A DNA stretch of 64,000 nt from Cephalotus follicularis (lineage: Eukaryota; Streptophyta; Magnoliopsida; Oxalidales; Cephalotaceae). The translations under genes and the position numbers were made by a program. The stretch spans positions 124,001 through 188,000 of the forward strand of contig BDDD01001815.1 in assembly GCA_001972305.1 (NCBI GenBank). Reading direction: 5' to 3'. Below, in pieces: positions 32,610 through 43,460 of this stretch. The first letter of the stretch is position 1; every line of letters begins with the position of its first letter. The notes under the pieces are model-generated. The model ran no database searches. It was not told where the DNA came from and was given only the letters and a program-made list of their open reading frames with translations.

Positions 32610-35600
32610 GGGGGGTAGTATTATATTTCTAATTATGCCTTTTATGAGTGCATGCCTGGTATAATAATTTATAAACGTTTGATGATGTATTTAAGACATG
32701 CATTAATTTATTATTGGGCTAAGTTATGATATTGTTTATGTTAAACTTAAGGGAATTAAGCCCAAAACTCTAATCCTTTTATCATGGATGGATTGCTTCT
32801 ATAAAGGCCCAATTTAATTGTGTTATATTGCAAATTTTCGGCCCAATCCTTACTATCCTCATGCTTAGTCGAAATTATAGTCTTTTAAGCCCAAAATCTT
32901 ACTAAATTTTGGCCCAAACATTTCTCCCATAAGTCCAGCCGATTTTCACATGTTTTTGGCCCAAAATTGCCTTCATTTCTTCTCCTTTAACAGTCGGCCC
33001 AAGCTCCATCATTCTCCAACCTTCTACAAACTTCTAAGGCTTTCATAGGAAGCTAGAAAACGACATCTCCTTCTCCTAAGACAGCCGATGCCTTCTCCCT
33101 ATTTTATTCAACTTTCTTCAAGTAATTTTCAAGAAAACAAGCTTAGAAATGATTCTTCTTTCATCAATCTATCAATATTTAGTAAGTTTATCTCTATTCT
33201 TGCGAAAATCAGTTTGTATGTTGTATATTAACTACTGAATTTAGGCTTTGAGGAAGATAATGGATTGAAGATGTATGTTAGATAATAATTGATAAGAATT
33301 GAAGCATTTTGTATAAGGATTATCATCCTTTCCCTTCTTTAAAAAAATTCATATTTTATAAATGTCAAGAAAGGTTGAATTCCTCATAATGTATGGTTGT
33401 ATTTGAGTGGGAATTGAAGTTTTAATTTCATGAATTGAACTCTCCTTTATCTTCCTAATTTTCAGGTTCCTTAATAACAAAGGAGGAATTGATTTTCTTT
33501 ATGGAATTAGTGATGTTAATGTGATAGTATGTTGAGGATAAATTGTATGGGTTAATCATTTTTCTTATTCTTGAAAACTTTCGGCTTTAATTGGAAAAGG
33601 GAGAAGAGTTGAGTAGTTCTAAGGAATTAAAGGTGTAGATGTGTTAGTAGATGAAGGATGTTAGTATTCCCTTTTTATTTCTTTAAATTTTTGAGTTTTA
33701 CTATTGGAAGAGAATTGATTGGAGGTTGAGAATAAATTAATGGATTAATTAAATGTTATGGAAAAGCTATTACGAAATGAAATAATGGAGGCTTGATTAT
33801 GATTATGATAAGAGAAGGAGTGAGTATGGGTTATTATTGGGAAGAAATGGATGTTCTTTATAAATTATAAGTTGCTAAGGAAGGTATATGAGAATGATGT
33901 GATAATGAATCCTTGAGATTCATGGATGTTTAGAGATACTAGTAAGTGCTAATGTGGGGGATATAGCTAATATAAAGCTTATACGTACATTCATGCATCT
34001 TTCATTGTATAAGCATGGAAAGTATGCTTATGGATATTATCATTTGATGACTTGTAGACGCGGATCCTGTTCTTGATCTGGAGCATCGTGGGGCTAGTCC
34101 GAGATAGTTGATTTCAGTAATCTGTGAGTGGGACATTCCCTTCATTTATTTTTATTGCCTTTGAGACTCTTATTTCTATATGTGCCCTTTTGTTTGTTAT
34201 TGATTGTTTGATCAGGATTTAAATCCCAAATGTCTTATGTTGAGCTTGTTATAGACTGTTATGTGATAGACTATAGGTGACTAGGTCACCTTCCTATTTT
34301 CTTTATGTATTATGGATACCGTGCTTGTTACTCTGATGCTAAGTATTATATTGTTTGTGACTGTAATAATGTTCTAGGGTGAGGTGTACGTTCGATGACC
34401 CCTCTCCTTAGCATGCCCATTGGTCTATGATGGGATGTTATGTGGGAACTGCCCCCGGGCTCCATACCTGGATCTACGACAAACTATTGTCTATGATGGT
34501 ATGCTGAGTGTGAGTGTAGTCGAGCTCGGTTACTCACTCGATAGACCATATTACTAGTCTGATGCCATTAGATATGGCTATAGCAGTATTGCCATCAGCG
34601 ATGGCAGAGATATGAGATATAGTAGTGCCATGAGATATGGCGGTGAAATGAGATAATGCACCGGTTCATGAGGAGGATGATATGATCCCATTAGATATGG
34701 TAGAACGGAGCATTATGCCATTAGATATTGCAGAGCCGAGCAGTATTGCCATTAGATATGGCAGAGTAGAGCAGTATTGCCATCAGACATAGCAGAGACG
34801 AGAGTTATAGCAGTGATACGAGATATGATGATGATAGAGAGTTATACCAGCAACCCCATATGTTATGCTTTTCTTTATGGGCACATACCTTGATCTTTTA
34901 TTCATGATCATGTCTTTGATTCTTGATATTTTTGTATACTAATTTTATTGTGAGCCTATCGTATTTGTAGAGTATTGACTTGATCATTGAGATTGCTCCA
35001 TGGATTCCATGTTACTGTATTGTTGAGTTTGAGCGTTTCTTTTATTGAGTCATGATGGTATCATAGTCTCTTTATTTCATTGATTATATCCAGTTGGATA
35101 TTTATATTCTTGATCATGGCATATTTCCTTCAGCGTATCCAATTTTTGATGGATGCAACAAGGAATGCTTTGTTCTCACTCACTTAGTGATTTGGACTAA
35201 CCCCCTCCCAGATTTATTTTACAGTGGAGGCAGCAGTGGATGATCCAGTAAGATAGTATCAAGTTTGGAGGTAGACCACAGGCTGGGCACCATTCACTGG
35301 CAGTCATGGCCAGTTCCACATGCATACGTGTGGGCATTTTGGGTTATCTTATTATATTATATGAGATCGTTAGTATTTGTTGAGTTATTGTTCCATTTTT
35401 AGAAATTATGATTGTATAGTGGTGTGATGAGACAGGCATGATTTTGATGATCCTGTGATAGAATAGAACTAGAATGAACTGCTGATTCCTGCTTCGGGAG
35501 TGTGAGATTTATAAACTGCGATTTTCATACATGTGAAAATTTGGGAAATTTTCATTTTTAGGGGGAACTCTTGCAGTTTTTCTGCAGAATTTCTACCCTA

Positions 35601-35896
35601 TTTATTGGATTAATAATTATATTATAAAAGAATCATTATGGTTTAGAGGTTGATATATATTGAATTGAATTGATGAGAGGCTATAATATAAGAATAAAGA
35701 TTTAAATAAGTGATTAAGAATAATAAAAATTGTCAAATGGACATGTTATTATAGAAACTCTACGGTAAGCGTGCACGAGCGGGGAAATCCTAAGATGGGT
35801 GACCTCTTGGGAAGTTAGGTTGTGTTATGAGTAGATAGTCTAAATCAAGACATGGCTCATCGGGTAAGGTTACGGAAAATGGGATGGGTCGTGTCT
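32610..35896 (+). mobile_element. Element D 3' LTR (about 3.3 kb, start in gap)
   Basis: Aligns with 27152-30294. It has extra stretches at about 33050-33095 and 33700-33765, the first including a GACAGCCGATGCC motif. It ends GTCGTGTCT, where the other LTR ends GTGTCA, directly before the GAAGA duplication. Confidence 0.9.
35755..35831 (+). repeat. 5S-rRNA-derived segment in 3' LTR D
   Basis: Same segment as 30151-30228. This copy keeps AAGCGTGC and TCTTGGGAAGTT, each closer to 5S rRNA than the 5' LTR at those points, which strengthens the derivation. Confidence 0.75.
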
Positions 35897-35937
35897 GAAG
35901 AACTTTAAGTAAATGGACACTCAAATGTAAAACTAAC

Positions 35938-36036
35938 CTTCACTTTTGAAGCAAAATTATCATCCAAGATAATAATATCCGAACCCTCATTAGCAACTTG
36001 TGTTCCTTTAAAGCCCATTGCAAGACCAATATCAAC
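35938..36036 (-). pseudogene. Ca2+-ATPase exon: [20 protein letters not shown] (P-domain end)
   Basis: 99 bp, 33 codons, phase 0, acceptor GATCAG and donor AAG|GTTAGT. It encodes the end of the P domain ([19 protein letters not shown]) and no stop is present. It differs from family norms at Asn-Glu-Gly in VANEGSD. It sits between element D on the left and element C on the right. Confidence 0.92.
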
Positions 36037-36247
36037 CTGATCTCCAGAGTAGATAATTTAAAACAAGAACATGAGGATATCAATTAACTAAGACTCATAG
36101 AGAGAAATAAGCCTCATAATCATCGATTCAATTGTTGTTACATGAAGATTTTTCCCTTTCTAATAAGTTAAACGACTTATATACTCTACTTGCAAAATCG
36201 AAAAGATATAGATTCAATAAATGTAGAAATGATTAGAAGATTATCAA

Positions 36248-39200
36248 TGTGACACCCCGTGTCACATTTACGAGGCTGATTTGCAAAACACGTGAGCGTG
36301 AAAATTTCGTGAGTGGCATTTTAGTAATTATTATTGTTGTTGTTCTCATTATAATAATATATATTTAATAATGTTAAAAAATTTAAAAAAAAAACTGAGC
36401 CGGGCACGTCTAGAAGGCGCTAGACGCGCAAGGCAAAAATTAAAAGGGAATTGCACGGACGCATAGCGCCCGTTCCAGTGAAGAAACAGAGAGAGGCAGA
36501 GAGATGAGCGCGAGAGAGATGGAGAGACGCCGGGAAACGCGAGGAGCCGGGAAGAGCGGCGCAGGTCCCCACCGTCGACGGTAAGCCCTCCTTCTCCCTC
36601 TTTTTTCTTCCTTCTCCTTCCTTCTCTTCCTCTCTGTTGTCACTGTCGGCTCTCCCCCACCGCCGTTTTCAGCGCGGGTTGGGCCGATCATGGTCTAGAA
36701 GCACACCTCTTCCCATTTTGATGACAGTTGAGGCGTGATTCGGCCAGATTCGGCTGGATTTTGGCGGTTGAGACAATTGAATGAGTTGACTCGCTGTCGC
36801 CTCTGCCGCCACTTTTGAAGCCGATTCCCAGCGAGTCTCGGTCACCAAAGAGTACACCGGAGCTTGTGGATGCTAGTGGTGGCGTGACAGGGCAATGGCG
36901 TCTCGGCTAGAGGTCCGGCGTGGCGATAGCTGCCAATTTCTGGTGAATTAAGGGCGGAAACACGTATTGTGGGCTTCGTGGAGACTATTTTGTGAAGTGG
37001 CCATAATTATTGGATGACCGGTGAGTTGACTTATTGAGTCAAACTCACTATCAACAGTGGCTGCCCGTTTCCGGGCGAGTCGCCGTGAGTTCCGATCAGT
37101 AATGTGAGTTGATCAATTGTTTTAGGGGTTGTTTTAGGTGTCGTCAGAACTTTGGCAGGTTGACTGGAAATTGGCCAAAGCTTCGGTGACTCACAGTGTT
37201 AACTGCGTATGTGTAGAAAGTAATGGATATGTGTTGTTAATGCAGTGTGACAGTTGATAGAGTTTCAAAACGATGACGAGAACCCGATAGTCGATTCAAA
37301 GCTTAACGTGGTTAGTCCGTGGTAGTATCGGCTCTAATATTGTGAGTAGAACATCTCCTTCCTCATCTTTTCTTATTTGTTCTTGAATTTTTGATGAAGG
37401 ATGTTTATTCTTATTGTTGTTATTCGTATGACTTGTTGATATCCTATATTGCCGATTCCCAAGCTTGTTAATAGCCTTTGTTATTCGATTTCATCATATG
37501 ATATGACTTGTTTCCTGATATTTCCATCATTGATTGTACTTCGATTTTACTTCTTAAATGTTATATATATATTTGTTGGTAAACCTTATTATTGACATGT
37601 CATAAGACAATTTCATTGTTGGTTATTCGGGAATCCTTTGAGTATTCTCGTTTGAACTTCTACTTTGATATGAGACCTTGTAATCGTATATTCATTTCAC
37701 CTCTTGATGTCGTATCCGTATTGGCTCCTGCGGACATATATTATTTCTGTTGTTGTTGTTATATCTGTTGACTTCTACGAAGATCTATTTCGTTCTATTG
37801 TTATTGTTATATTCATTCTAGCTTCGTATTGTCATGTTCGAGTTGTGCGGTTAGCTATGTGCTCTTTTGTGGTTCTTTTATGAGATAGCTATTAAGGGCC
37901 GGATTTGTCGAGTTTGATTGGTTTCCGCATTCTTATACTTGAGCTTTGTTGTTGATGCCATTGAGCAATTCTTTATTTGAGAGTCCTGTTGTTTTCATAT
38001 GTGCCCGGTTTCTTGTGATATGTGATCTTGGTTGGGATTTGTATCCTGGTTATCTTCTGTTAACGTATTCATGATTGTCATGTGATTGCGAGCGGTTATA
38101 TGCTCGATGCTCTGGGTGACTTGGTCACCTTCTCACACTTGTGACTTTGTGACTTGTTATATTATTTTACTATGTTTTACTCTGATGCTGGGTGCCGGGA
38201 TTATGCATATGGTTCTACTGGTCCAAGGAGTGGTATATGTTCGACGCTCAACTCTACTTAACAGGCCCATTGGTCTATGATGGGGTGTTATGTGAAAACT
38301 GCCCCCGGGTTCCATACCTGGATCTGCGGCATACTATTGTCTATGATGGTATGCTGAGTATGAGTGCAGCAGAGCTGCTCCATTACCCTCCTATCGGACT
38401 GTGTTTGGTTATTGATATATATATATATTTTGCACGCGGGCCCCTCGGATGAGGTTGAGTTATGCGTGCGGGTTTTTCGGCGAGGGCTAGGGTCGGTGAG
38501 GTATATGCCGGCCCCTCGTGCGAGGTTTGGATGTTATGCTTACCATAGGCACTCTGCACCAGGTGTATGATGGATGATGATCACATCCTGTAGTCTATTG
38601 GCCTATATTATTGCTGCAGCGGTTATGTTATGACGCCATGTGATTTGGCGGGGATATGATATGACGCCATGTGATTTCGCGGGGATATGAGACAGTGACA
38701 GGATTGGTAGCAGCATCCCCTTATATTTTGTTGTTTATGATTCTTTGGGCACATATTACATTCTTGATGTTTGATTTTTGATTTTTGATCGTATCTTTGA
38801 GTTTTGATATTCAGATACTTGAATTTATTGTGACTCTCATGTATTTGATTTCTTCCTTGATTTTGATATTCGTTCAGTGGACTTCCTGGATGAGTCCTTG
38901 GTTAATTCATTGTGAGTCCATCGTATTGTATAGTATTGACTTGATCATTGAGATTGTTTCATGGATTCTAACGTTATTGCATTTGATGAGTTTGAGCGTT
39001 CCTTTATGGAGCTCTTTCCTTGAGCATTGAGTTTGGATCCGTAAAGTACCTTCTTCTACCTTGTGCTTGTAGTCTTGTTCATATTAGAGCCCCTTTTTAT
39101 TTCCGTTGCTGAGATTTGAGCTTCGTTTCTATGGATTTACATTATTTTATTTTTGTTGCTTATTCACTTGATTACATTATGTCAGTTTCAATGTGGCGCT

Positions 39201-40137
39201 TTGTTAATGTCTATGTTCATATTATGGAGCCATTGTTGAGTATCGAGATTTTCTTCTCAAATTTTGTTTATGCTTGTGTATCTTGATTTCTTTTTTTGTG
39301 AGTTATGTTTGTGGAACTTGTTATCCTTCGAGGATCTCGATATTCCTTTGTGATCTCGATATCCTTTTATGGATCTTGACATCTTCTGTTGATTTTGACT
39401 ATCCTTTTGGATCTTGATTTCCTTTGTGATTCTTGATTTCATTCTTATCGTAGATTTACATTGTATTCTATTTTGAGCTTATGTTATTTCTCCGTTTTCT
39501 TCAGTATATAGTTATGGGAGATGTATTTATTGTTTCTACTCACTAAGTCATTTGGACTAACCCCCTCTCTTTTCTTTCCCTCCCAGATAAAGGCAAGATG
39601 GTAAGCGATTGTTAGATCTGTTCAGTAGATAATGGACCACGAGGGCAGGGCATGGTACCAAGATTTTGACACATGCATATTATCACGACATCAACATTTA
39701 ATTAAGCATTTACTTATGTTTTTTATAAAAATGTTTGCTCTTATGGTTTTGCTTTTAAAGGACCGAGCCCTATGGATTTATTTTGCATGCTTTGATAAAA
39801 TGGTTGAGGCAGAGCCCAACCCATGTTTACTGCTTTAAAATTATGGTTTTCTGAGGGCTGACCCCATTTAAAAACAGCTGGTTCCTCCTTTGGGAGTGTG
39901 GTTATAAATGTGTTTTTCTTTACAGGGGGCATAGTCCGATAAACGGATACTACATGCCCGATTTTCATAAAATTTTAAGAGTTAGAAAAATTTTCAAGTT
40001 TTTGGAAAAGGCTTGACTTATGGTTTGATGAAATTGTTTTAAAGAAATTTTAGGTTTTAAGATATCACGTGGTGGTTTCCGAAAGGAGGCTTGCCACATG
40101 ATTGTCGCATCCGTCTCGATAGGAAACAAGTGTGACA
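36248..40137 (+). mobile_element. Element C 5' LTR (3.9 kb)
   Basis: Contains leader motif AGAAGGCGCTAGACGC (about 36412), a donor GACG|GTAAGCC at 36581, the hairpin block shared with D and H (about 38229-38370), CGCCATGTGATTTGGCG hairpins (38634 and again about 30 bp on), GGACTAACCCCC before an acceptor CTCCCAG at 39586, and the CGATAAACGGATAC module near 39930. It carries the intact single-copy sites into which F elements inserted in the 3' LTR (TTAAT at 37468, GTAGA at 39450). Confidence 0.92.
36581..39586 (+). other. Predicted intron inside LTR C
   Basis: Donor GACG|GTAAGCC and acceptor TTTCCCTCCCAG|ATAAAGG, with ACTAAC about 30 nt before the acceptor and a long pyrimidine tract between. 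The 3' LTR has CAA instead of CAG at the acceptor (about 54416). Confidence 0.5.
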
Positions 40138-40140
40138 TTT

Positions 40141-40152
40141 TGGTATCAGAGC
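40141..40152 (+). other. Primer-binding site of element C
   Basis: TGGTATCAGAGC, perfect, three bases after the LTR end. Confidence 0.92.
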
Positions 40153-40464
40153 TTTTGGTTTTAAGATTCTCTAGACTTATATCGTAAATTGTTTTTCAAA
40201 AGTGGTTTAAAGTTTTACAAATTCATGCATATCATGCAATGCATCAGAGTCATGTGTTCGGTAGCATGCCCCGTGGTCGGTAAGATGGGTACATGGTAGG
40301 ATAAATAGTGAGATTTTTTTTAAGGTTACCAGATAAACGGCTTATGTTGAATTAGAGTACGATGTAAGGATATGGATTTTGAGACCGGAAATATTCTAGG
40401 ATATCATCTCTTTTTGGCTAGCAGCCAAGTTAGTCGCGATGAGTATGCATGTGTTAAAGGCTCT

Positions 40465-41332
40465 TTCTTTCTTTCCTTGAAGCTAATCACTGTCAATATT
40501 CTATTCTATGTCAATTCTGTGTTTTTGTGTCATTTAAACATCATATAATCTCTCATGTATATGTTCATATCTCTCTGGTATGATGTCATTCATGTTTGGG
40601 CAGTTTTTGTGTTGAAAATGTCAAGTTTCTGCTGTTCTGTCGTCCAGAACAGCTGGCTGTTTTTTTTGAATAGTCAGCTGGTTTGGATGAACAGTCGGCT
40701 ACCATATGAAAGCAGACGGCTGTTTCTATTGAGTAGTCAGCTGGCCCTATTGAACAGCCGGCTGCCAAGCTTCAACAGTCGGCTGGAGCTCTGTGACAGC
40801 TGGTTGTTTTGCCCAGAAAAATTTCTGTTTTCAACTGTTTTGCTCCGTTTGTTCTCCGAATCAATCCGGGTCTTTTCTGAAAACTGTAATAAGTCTGTTT
40901 AATGTCTCTAATGTTTCTTAGACCTTTATATGAATGGTTTTGGGTGTCTTTTAGATTGTTGTGCTTAAACGAGGAGTTGAATTAACAATCTATCCGTAAG
41001 TGCTTTTGTGAACGCATAAGGTACGGATTTCTATCGTTCTTTGGTTATCTGATTATCGAACTGAAATCAGTTTTGTTTTTTTTTTCTATGTTCTTTCATT
41101 TTATGAACTTGATTATATCTTATGGTGTTGACATGCTTCAAAAATGAAGTTGGTTTTGACATTATATGAATTTAAATGTTCCACTTTATTCATATACTAC
41201 GATACGTTACGATATGTTATGAAATGATCATCTCTTTATAGCGAAAAATGAACGAGTTGAAATTTTAACTATGAAATGTATGTTATGATATCGTTGTGAA
41301 TGATTTTCAAATATGTTTTGAGAAGGCATATT
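40465..41332 (+). mobile_element. LTR F copy 1, left part (5'-deleted)
   Basis: Aligns with 52840-53340 of the complete F LTR, including the CAGTCGGCTG array (40640-40810). Its first 1.0 kb is missing: the left edge joins directly to the interior of element C. It is split at 41332 by LTR X and continues at 48899. Confidence 0.8.
40640..40810. repeat. CAGTCGGCTG / CAGCTGGCTG dyad array in LTR F copy 1
   Basis: About nine units, mostly CAGTCGGCTG, CAGTCAGCTG and CAGCCGGCTG. Equivalent to 52990-53215 in F copy 2, where more units keep the GTCGAC core. Confidence 0.8.
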
Positions 41333-41465
41333 TGTAATATCCTGTTTCTATGTTGACATGTTTATATGTTTATTGTTAAGGATCATATCCTTTTTGACTT
41401 ATGTTATGGTTTGTGGACTTTTTTTTATTTTGCTTGATTTTCTTTTATTGTTGTTTTCTGGGCAC

Positions 41466-41600
41466 AAAGCGTCGACGCTCTCTTTAGAACCGCCGACGCT
41501 TTGGCTGCTGGGTGGCATGTCGACGCATAAACGTGTGACTTCGACGCGTTTTGTTTTTAAGTACTTAACCGTCGACGCTTTAAGTAAACAGTCGACGCTT
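41466..41600. repeat. GCGTCGACGCT array in LTR X
   Basis: Units such as AGCGTCGACGCTC, CGCCGACGCTTT, TGTCGACGCAT, CCGTCGACGCTTT and CAGTCGACGCTTT, 15-35 bp apart. Confidence 0.8.
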
Positions 41601-42310
41601 TGTTCGGCTTTCCATATCCGTTTGGACGGTGACAGTGTTTTTGGAAGGTTGGATTCTTTCCTTTTTCTGGCTATCCGATTTTCCGTAAGTGTTAGACGCG
41701 TTTTGGTTAGTATGGTGTAACGCCCCGCATTTCATAAATATGTATTATGAAATTGGTGCGTGTACAGTTGTGATAAAATCGATAGAGCCCGGAGTAATAA
41801 AAAGGCATTACGCATTTAAGTCGTAATCGTGTTAGCTAAGACGGCTAATAAAAATCTATTTTTAATGCGCGACAATAAAGCCCGAATGTTCGCATTTTTA
41901 TTGCTATTATTTTGGTGGTCGTTTGGAAAATTTATGTCGCGATTTGCGTAAAAATCGGGACCCGGACCTTAGTATTTTACCAGAAAATACTAAGGGGGAA
42001 GCAAAAATAACAAAAGAGAAAGGGGGAGACACGGGCGCATAGCGCGCCCGTGCCAATTGAACCTGCAGTTTAGAGGGGGAGAGAGACAGGGAGAGAGTGC
42101 GAGAGAGATTGGGAGAGAGATCAGAGCAGAGGGAGAGAGAGCGCGCCGGAGCTACCCACCGGACCAGGGGACGACGGTGAGCAACCCAGGCCCTTATCCT
42201 CGTCAAGTAAAGAATAGGATGAAGGAACTTGTCCAGGCTAATAGATTCCTTGGCAATTAACGATTGTTTCCTCGAGATGAACAATGACATCTTTCCTTAT
42301 AGGAAACAAA

Positions 42311-42560
42311 ACGGACGGAAGGAGAAAACGCGGAAGGCCTTGAGCCGCTAATGGAAGTGTTCCTGAGGAAGTAAATGACATAACGGACCTTATGAGCCGT
42401 ATAGCGGATTACTTCTAGCAGCAGGTGGCTGCGAATGCTGCAAACATGGTGGATACGCGTCGATTGTACGCACAAGCATAGCCACAACACATGGTTCCTG
42501 ACCATGTTGCGCGGCATGATGGAAACCGTTTTGGAAGAGCCTAGTATGAGCGTAGATCCC
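42311..42560 (+). pseudogene. Gag-like fragment of element B
   Basis: One frame reads DLMSRIADYF, then after a TAG codon QQVAANAANMVDTRRLYAQA, a Gln/Ala-rich pattern typical of gypsy gag N-termini. Several codons for Gln have become TAG. No knuckle or protease is seen. It lies where LTR B would be expected to continue, which is odd. Confidence 0.45.
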
Positions 42561-43039
42561 TAGAGTGATGACGTCGACGCCTAAGGGATGGTGTTGACGC
42601 CAATAGCCCTGTTTTGGTGAAACTGCCCAGTTTCGCATGGATCTCGATTTCGATTAAGATCAGGCTAATGTTTAAGCCTCCGAAATAGCGCCTAAGGCTG
42701 CTGAGCAGTCTAGACTTGCCAAGAGGGCCGACCTCAAGAAGGCAGACCTCCCGAAATCCTATGGGATATATCGAATGAAGAGACAGTGAGGGCTATGAAC
42801 TGTATAGCGACTAAGTGACCGACCGAATGAGCCATAATGGCTCAGTGACCAACCGAGTAAGTCGTAATGGCTAAGTGGTCGATCGGATGAGCCGAAAGGC
42901 ATAAGTGTTGTCGGAATAGTTTCCGTATCGAATAGTGGTTGATCGGAATAGAATGTGAATGGTCTTTGCGAATGGATGGCCAGTGTACCGTCATCGATCT
43001 TATCGTGTTGTTGTCGATTGGATCGTATCGTGTCGTTAT

Positions 43040-43460
43040 CGATCACATCGTATCGGAATGGACCGTTGTTGAACGGTTGGTGATCGAATGTACCGTTGTT
43101 AAACGGATAGTGATCGTTTGAACCGTTGTTGAGCGGTTAGCGATCATATGGGCCGTTGTTGAACGGATAGTGATCGTTTGAACCGTTCTCGACCGGTTAG
43201 CGATCGTATGAACCGTTGTCGAGCAATTAGTGATCGAATGTATCGTTGTTGAATGGATAGTGACCGAATGGGTCGTTATTGATCGGATAGTGGTCGAATG
43301 GACTGTTATCGGATAGATGGGCATTACGTGGATGCTCGGACTAGGTTGCGAGTGAACGGATATTGACCGTAAACAGCTGTGGGCCGTAAACGGATACGGA
43401 TTGTGAATGGATATAGACCGTAAACGGCTATGGACCGTAAACGGATGTGAAATGTAATGG
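43040..43460. repeat. Degenerate 30-bp tandem repeats (CCGTTGTTGA / GATAGTGATCG)
   Basis: About thirteen imperfect units of roughly 30 bp built from ACCGTTGTTGAACGG and ATAGTGATCGTATG. A weaker version appears in LTR A near 22985-23120, which marks this as part of the LTR B 3' half. Confidence 0.75.

Larger units (their letters stand above)
27140..35896 (+). mobile_element. Ty3/gypsy element D (two LTRs, decayed interior, TSD GAAGA)
   Basis: An 8.8-kb element lying in a Ca2+-ATPase intron. Exact target duplications GAAGA flank it (27135-27139 and 35897-35901). The order is LTR (27140-30294), PBS, gag, end of protease region, a short pol tail, an N gap, LTR (to 35896). RT, RNase H and integrase are deleted. 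The two LTRs align over their length with scattered substitutions and insertion/deletion differences of tens of bases, so the insertion is old. Confidence 0.92.

Noticed and set aside
32238..32664. Open frames spanning 32329-32609
   Set aside because: They consist almost entirely of N and are gap artefacts.
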